Below, piece after piece: positions 8,192-12,888 of a stretch of DNA of 12,888 bases (within the stretch, counting starts at the first letter, position 1; every line of letters begins with the position of its first letter). A program made the translations under genes and the position numbers. Location of the stretch: assembly GCA_013138675.1 (NCBI GenBank), contig WTCH01000189.1, forward strand, positions 1 to 12,888, read 5' to 3'. The notes below the pieces were generated by a model, which was given only the letters and a program-made list of their open reading frames with translations, was not told where the DNA came from and did no database searches. Source of the stretch: Woeseiaceae bacterium (GTDB taxonomy: Bacteria; Pseudomonadota; Gammaproteobacteria; Steroidobacterales; Woeseiaceae).

Positions 8192-8205
8192 TGCAAACGT
8201 ATTCA
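8192..8205. promoter_or_regulatory. Candidate LacI-family operator
   Basis: TGCAAACGTATTCA matches the common LacI/GalR-family operator pattern TGnAAnCGnTTnCA at nine of ten defined positions and is an imperfect palindrome centred on CG (five of seven base pairs). It lies in the 94-bp region between the divergent permease and GH31-GH13-esterase genes, 20 bp before the latter's ATG at 8225. That location lets one repressor act on both promoters. Binding by the LacI protein encoded at 5604-6635 is inferred from proximity. Confidence 0.5.
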
Positions 8206-8224
8206 TCCCCGGCAAGGCCTTGAA

Positions 8225-11200
8225 ATGACTAACATTGCTGACTTTATGAGTATTCGTTACCTAATTCTTCTGCTATTCATCGTCCTTGGCTGCAGCACCT
8301 CCGCGAAGGCGGATTTCGGCAGCTATGTCGGGCACGAGCGTAATGAGCAGTCGCTGCTCGTGCAGACCGACATGGGCGAACTCAGGCTTACGGTTATCGA
8401 CGATGCGGCTTTTGAAGTTCACTACGTCGAGAATGGCGTCAAGCAGCTGCCGTCATTTGCATTGCAAGGGTCGCCGGCGCAGATCAGGGCGCAGCTGACT
8501 GAGTCAGAAGAAACGCTTGAATTCGCTACCGCCGAACTGACTGCAATCATTCACAAATCACCCCTGCGTATCGAGTATCGATATCGCGGCGAGGAACTCC
8601 TGTCTGAGGAGGCCGGTTATTTCAACGGCGAAAACGGTGTCGGCTTTCGCTTTGCACTCGATGACGGCGAGAAAATCATGGGCGGCGGCGAGCGCGTGCT
8701 TGGCATGGACCGGCGTGGCTATCGTATGCCGCTCTACAACCGGGCTCACTACGGCTACGAGACCGAGTCGCGGCAAATGTACTACGGTGTGCCGGCCGTC
8801 ATGTCATCCGACAAGTACATGGTTGTATTCGACAACTCTGCCAGCGGCTGGCTCGATATTGGTGAGACCGAAAGCGATGTATTGCAATTCGAGGCTGTCG
8901 GCGGACGCACAGCCTATCTTGTCATCGCGGGCGACGACTACCCTGCCCTGATCCGCAATTACACCGACGTGACCGGACGGCAACCTCTGCCGCCTCGCTG
9001 GGCGTTCGGGAACTTTGCTTCACGCTTCGGTTATCGCTCGGAGCAGGAAGTACGCGATGTCGTACGTCGCTTCCAGAGACAGAAAATTCCGCTCGACGCG
9101 GTCGTCATCGACATATTTTGGTTCGGGCCCGACATCCAGGGTCACATGGGTAAGCTGGACTGGGATCGCAATGCCTGGCCGACGGCCGAGGACATGATCA
9201 GCGACTTTCGCGACGACGGCATTAATACCATCGTGGTCACGGAACCGTTCATCCTGAGCACGTCTGACCGATGGCAGGATGCGGTCGACAACGAGGCTCT
9301 GGCAAAGAACGACAGCGGCGATCCGCGGAGATTCGACTTCTATTTTGGCAACACCGGGCTCGTCGACGTGTTCAACGAGGCGGCGCAGGACTGGTTCTGG
9401 AAGCCCTACGCCATGCTGTTCGAACAGGGCGTGGCCGGCAGCTGGGGCGATCTCGGTGAACCCGAAGTTCATCCGGGCGACGCACTGCATTGGCTGAGCG
9501 ACGCCGGAATCCAGGCAACAGGTGACGAGGTACACAATGCCTTCGGCCATGCGTGGACCAAAATGGTCTACGAGAGGCAAATCGAGAACTACCCCGACAT
9601 GCGGCCGATGATCATGATGCGTTCGGGTTTTGCCGGTACGCAGCGCTACGGCATCATCCCGTGGACCGGAGATGTAAATCGCACCTGGGGAGGTCTAAAA
9701 CCACAGGTCGAGCTGAGCCTGCAAATGAGCCTGCTGGGCCTCGGCTACACGCACTCCGATCTCGGCGGTTTCACGAAGGGCACGCCGGAAGACACTGCGC
9801 CGTTCAACAAGGAGCTCTATCTCCGCTGGCTGCAGTACGGCGTATTCCAGCCCGTGTACCGGCCCCACGCGCAGGACGGGATGCCAGCCGAGCCCGTTTT
9901 CCACGATCGCGAAACTCGTAACATCGTCCGCGATTACATCGAGCTGCGCTACCGCTTGCTACCTTACATCTACACGCTGGCCTATGAGAACAGCACGACC
10001 GGCATGCCACTGATGCGACCTCTGTTCTTCGAGGACCAGGACGATACATCACTCATTGACGAGAAAGATGCCTACCTGTGGGGCAATGCCTTCCTGGTCG
10101 CGCCTGTCACTGATCCCGACGTTGAAACAGTTGATGTCGATCTACCGGCCGGCGCCTGGTTCGACTTCTGGAATGGCACACGCTACGACGGCGACAGCAG
10201 TGTTTCGATCCCGGTCGACCTCGAGACGATTCCTGTCCTTGTTCGAGCAGGTTCATTCATTCCGATGACGAACGACATCGAAACGACGCGAGATTATTCG
10301 AGTGAAGAGCTGACACTGCACTATTACGCCGATGAATCCGTCCGCAACGCCACCGGTCAGATGTACGAGGACGACGGCATGAGCCGTCTCAGTCTCGACC
10401 AGGGTGAATTCGAGCTACTCAAGTTCCGTGCACAGCAAGACGGCGATTCGCTAACGATCGAACTACGACGCAACGGCGGCGACTACGACGGTCGGCCAGA
10501 TGAGCGTGAACTCGAAATCGTCATTCACAACTGGTCGGCGCCAGTGGCAACTTCTCGTTTCAATGGCAGGGCGATTCGCATGGATCACAGTCGCCGCCAT
10601 AACACGCTCACGGCGCGGGTCGACTGGGATCATTCGGATGTGACGCTCGAAATAAACCGGGTTGAAACGCCCAACAAGCCCGTCGTCTACCAGGTCATGA
10701 CGCGTCTCTTCGGCAACAAGAACACGACCAACAATCCCTGGGGCACGATTGAAGAGAACGGCGTCGGCAAATTTGCAGACTTTACCGCCGACGCACTTGC
10801 GGGCATTCGCGAAATCGGAGTAACCCATATTTGGTACACAGGCGTGCCGCACCATGCGCTTATTCGCGACTACACCGACTACGGCATCAGCAACGATGAC
10901 CCGGATGTCGTCAAGGGCCGTGCCGGGTCGCCCTATGCCGTCAAGGATTATTACAACGTCAATCCAGACCTTGCTATTGATCCTGCGCGTCGCCTCGAAG
11001 AGTTTGAGGAACTGATCGCGCGCACGCACGCGCAGGGCATGAAAGTCATCATCGACATCGTGCCTAACCACGTAGCACGCAACTACGAATCGATCTCGCG
11101 GCCCGAGGGCGTCGAGGATTTTGGCGCCAGCGACGACACGTCGGTCGAATGGATACGCGACAACAATTTTTACTACGTTGTTGGTGAAGATTTTGGCGTG

Positions 11201-12888
11201 CCCGACCCGCACGGCGATTACGCGCCACTCGGCGGCGAGCGGCATCCACAGGCCGACGGCCGGTTTGACGAGTCGCCGGCCAAATGGACAGGCAATGGCG
11301 CACGCGAGGCCCAACCTGCGTTCGACGACTGGTACGAAACCGTAAAAATGAACTATGGCGTACGACCCGATGGCAGCTATGCCTTCGACAAACTGCCTGA
11401 GGCGGCACGTAAGTGGTCGATCGAGCAGCATGCCGATTTTTGGGCAGACAGGGACGTGCCCGATAGCTGGAACAAGTTCCGCGATATCGTCTTGTACTGG
11501 ACAGCAAAAGGCGTGGACGGATTCCGTTTCGATATGGCCGAAATGGTCCCGGTCGAGTTCTGGAGCTTCCTGAATTCTTCGATCAAGGCGGCAAATCGAG
11601 ACGCGTTTCTCTTGGCCGAGGTTTATAACCCCGATCTCTACAGGGACTACCTGCAGCTCGGCCGCATGGACTTCCTTTACGACAAAGTTGGTCTGTACGA
11701 CGCGCTCAAGTCGATCATGCAAGGTCAGGAAAGCACCGCCGCAATCGCGACCGTACAAGCCGACGTGCTCGACATTGAAGAACACATGCTGCATTTCCTC
11801 GAAAACCACGACGAGCAACGCATCGCGAGCCCGAACTTTGCCGGCGACCCGAACAAGGCGAAGCCAGCGATGGTTGTGTCCGCACTGCTCAGCCGGTCAC
11901 CGACAATGCTCTACTTTGGCCAGGACGTCGGCGAGCCCGGGGACGGTGATGCAGGTTTCGGCAGCCCGACGCGCACCACGATCTTCGATTACTGGGGCGT
12001 CCCGGCACACCAACGATGGATGAACGACGGCAAGTTTGATGGCGGACAACTTACTGACGAAGAAAGAGACCTGCGCGACTTCTACAGGCGGCTGCTGAAT
12101 CTCAGCGCGACGCACAAGGCGATGCAGGGTGAATACACCGACGTTGCGACGGGTAACGAAAGACTGTTTGCGTTCGCACGCTGGCATGGCGACGAGCAAC
12201 TCATCGTCGTCAGCAATTTCGACCACGAGTCATCTCACCAAACGAAACTCGAGATCCCTGCCGACCTGATTTTCGAGTGGCAACTCGCGGACGGCCGCTA
12301 CGCACTTGATGAACAGCTGTACGGCGAAAACAACGCAAGATTGGTCGTCGATGGCGGTTCTGCCTACGTGTTGCTGGAGCTCGATCCGCTCGAATCGGTT
12401 GTTTTCGAGCTAGGTGCCGCAGACATCGAACGACACACTGATTTCGCTTCACAGTTTGTTGGCCCGCGTCATGTCGATGTGTGGTTGCCAAAAGACTATG
12501 AGGAGTCTGACAAGACGTATCGTGTTTTGTACTTCCACGACGGCCAGAACCTGTTCAATCCCGAGTGGGTCTACTACACGCAGACAGACTGGGGCATCGA
12601 CGAGACACTGCAGCGACTGATTGACGAGGGCGAAGTTGATGACACGATCGTCGTCGGCATCTGGAGCACTGCAGAACGGATGGCCGAGTACATGCCGTGG
12701 GACCTCTACCAGGCTACGTCGGATGAGTATCGGACGGCCATCAATAAATACATGAGCAGTGAACCCACGTCGCGAGAGTACCTGCGATTTGTTGTCGAAG
12801 AGCTCAAGCCATTTGTCGACAACAACTATCGAACGAAACCCGGAAGAGACGACACGATGATGATGGGCTCAAGCATGGGCGCACTGAT
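8225..12888 (+). CDS. Exported GH31-GH13-esterase trifunctional fusion enzyme (3' end beyond window)
   Basis: One uninterrupted frame of 1554 complete codons plus two bases, with no stop before the window end. Residues 8-29 form a signal peptide; VLGC ending at Cys23, followed by Ser24, suggests an outer-membrane lipoprotein, while AKA/D at 29-30 offers an ordinary signal-peptidase site. GH31: mutarotase-like N-domain (about 35-250), barrel from about 255, nucleophile Asp409 in GSWGDLGEPE, acid/base Asp483 in WTGDVNRTW, then beta domains and a DUF5110-like part to about 812. GH13: begins about 818 (VVYQVMTRLFGN), SPYAVKDYYNVNPD (902-915), region I DIVPNH (944-949), nucleophile Asp1103 (GFRFD), acid Glu1132 (LLAEV), Asp1196 (ENHDE), and a C-terminal beta domain (about 1300-1405). 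Esterase (PF00756-like): WLPKDY onward, HDGQNLF, GSSMG with nucleophile Ser1550; its catalytic Asp/His would lie beyond the window. All visible catalytic residues are intact. Expected action: extracytoplasmic hydrolysis or transfer on alpha-glucans, with possible deacylation. An alternative start is ATG 8246, which gives a tidier signal peptide. Confidence 0.9.
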   Translation, partial: MTNIADFMSIRYLILLLFIVLGCSTSAKADFGSYVGHERNEQSLLVQTDMGELRLTVIDDAAFEVHYVENGVKQLPSFALQGSPAQIRAQLTESEETLEFATAELTAIIHKSPLRIEYRYRGEELLSEEAGYFNGENGVGFRFALDDGEKIMGGGERVLGMDRRGYRMPLYNRAHYGYETESRQMYYGVPAVMSSDKYMVVFDNSASGWLDIGETESDVLQFEAVGGRTAYLVIAGDDYPALIRNYTDVTGRQPLPPRWAFGNFASRFGYRSEQEVRDVVRRFQRQKIPLDAVVIDIFWFGPDIQGHMGKLDWDRNAWPTAEDMISDFRDDGINTIVVTEPFILSTSDRWQDAVDNEALAKNDSGDPRRFDFYFGNTGLVDVFNEAAQDWFWKPYAMLFEQGVAGSWGDLGEPEVHPGDALHWLSDAGIQATGDEVHNAFGHAWTKMVYERQIENYPDMRPMIMMRSGFAGTQRYGIIPWTGDVNRTWGGLKPQVELSLQMSLLGLGYTHSDLGGFTKGTPEDTAPFNKELYLRWLQYGVFQPVYRPHAQDGMPAEPVFHDRETRNIVRDYIELRYRLLPYIYTLAYENSTTGMPLMRPLFFEDQDDTSLIDEKDAYLWGNAFLVAPVTDPDVETVDVDLPAGAWFDFWNGTRYDGDSSVSIPVDLETIPVLVRAGSFIPMTNDIETTRDYSSEELTLHYYADESVRNATGQMYEDDGMSRLSLDQGEFELLKFRAQQDGDSLTIELRRNGGDYDGRPDERELEIVIHNWSAPVATSRFNGRAIRMDHSRRHNTLTARVDWDHSDVTLEINRVETPNKPVVYQVMTRLFGNKNTTNNPWGTIEENGVGKFADFTADALAGIREIGVTHIWYTGVPHHALIRDYTDYGISNDDPDVVKGRAGSPYAVKDYYNVNPDLAIDPARRLEEFEELIARTHAQGMKVIIDIVPNHVARNYESISRPEGVEDFGASDDTSVEWIRDNNFYYVVGEDFGVPDPHGDYAPLGGERHPQADGRFDESPAKWTGNGAREAQPAFDDWYETVKMNYGVRPDGSYAFDKLPEAARKWSIEQHADFWADRDVPDSWNKFRDIVLYWTAKGVDGFRFDMAEMVPVEFWSFLNSSIKAANRDAFLLAEVYNPDLYRDYLQLGRMDFLYDKVGLYDALKSIMQGQESTAAIATVQADVLDIEEHMLHFLENHDEQRIASPNFAGDPNKAKPAMVVSALLSRSPTMLYFGQDVGEPGDGDAGFGSPTRTTIFDYWGVPAHQRWMNDGKFDGGQLTDEERDLRDFYRRLLNLSATHKAMQGEYTDVATGNERLFAFARWHGDEQLIVVSNFDHESSHQTKLEIPADLIFEWQLADGRYALDEQLYGENNARLVVDGGSAYVLLELDPLESVVFELGAADIERHTDFASQFVGPRHVDVWLPKDYEESDKTYRVLYFHDGQNLFNPEWVYYTQTDWGIDETLQRLIDEGEVDDTIVVGIWSTAERMAEYMPWDLYQATSDEYRTAINKYMSSEPTSREYLRFVVEELKPFVDNNYRTKPGRDDTMMMGSSMGAL

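Noticed and set aside
9020..9580. 186-codon minus-strand frame inside the GH31 barrel
   Set aside because: It is antisense to the region that holds the GH31 catalytic Asp409, and no domain or ribosome site supports it.
10680..10705. A separate GH13 gene starting at the ATG near 10697
   Set aside because: There is no ribosome site, no signal peptide and no upstream stop. The ATG is inside the first GH13 beta-strand, so starting there would cut the domain.
10463..11818. 451-codon open frame on the minus strand
   Set aside because: It lies antisense to the GH31 C-terminal part and the GH13 barrel, whose plus-strand frame carries all GH13 conserved regions. The antisense translation shows no recognisable domain and is a by-product of GC-rich codon use.

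Overview
This window looks like chromosomal DNA from a fairly GC-rich gram-negative bacterium, most likely a gammaproteobacterium. That assignment rests on the type of glucokinase, the DUF2189 membrane protein, the LacI regulator/MFS sugar permease/GH31/GH13 neighbourhood, and the periplasmic c-type cytochrome and quinoprotein architecture. It is a family-level impression and I cannot name a genus. Genes are packed tightly: two convergent pairs overlap, and the intergenic gaps are only about 80 to 160 bp. I see no rRNA, tRNA, CRISPR array, insertion sequence or integration scar.

Left part (1-4533). A 1198-residue exported protein on the minus strand joins an N-terminal beta-sandwich, a haem-c motif, a streptogramin-lyase-like propeller, a second cytochrome c and a PQQ-dehydrogenase propeller of the polyvinyl-alcohol-dehydrogenase type. 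Divergent from it, with 80 bp between, is a DUF2189 integral membrane protein.

Right part (4482-12888) reads as an alpha-glucan (maltodextrin/starch) utilisation locus. It holds glucokinase (minus), a LacI-family regulator (plus), an SLC45/GPH-like MFS sugar permease (minus), and a very long plus-strand gene that runs off the window. glk and lacI diverge from a 162-bp gap. lacI and the permease converge and overlap by 11 bp. The permease and the long gene diverge from a 94-bp gap that contains a good LacI-type operator candidate (8192-8205).

The long gene is the most striking object. At least 1554 codons run without a stop, encoding an exported (probably lipid-anchored) polypeptide with a complete GH31 alpha-glucosidase/transglucosidase, a complete GH13 alpha-amylase-type enzyme and a PF00756-type esterase, cut by the window edge just after the esterase GxSxG motif. 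Because it has no stop inside the window, a search for closed ORFs would miss it and would instead show antisense shadows there.

Proposed logic (inference): the envelope fusion enzyme breaks down or remodels alpha-glucans and perhaps removes acyl groups; the MFS permease imports the released sugar; glucokinase phosphorylates glucose; the LacI protein senses a sugar and controls both divergent promoters. The outer-membrane receptor and cytoplasmic maltodextrin enzymes expected for such a pathway are not in the window.
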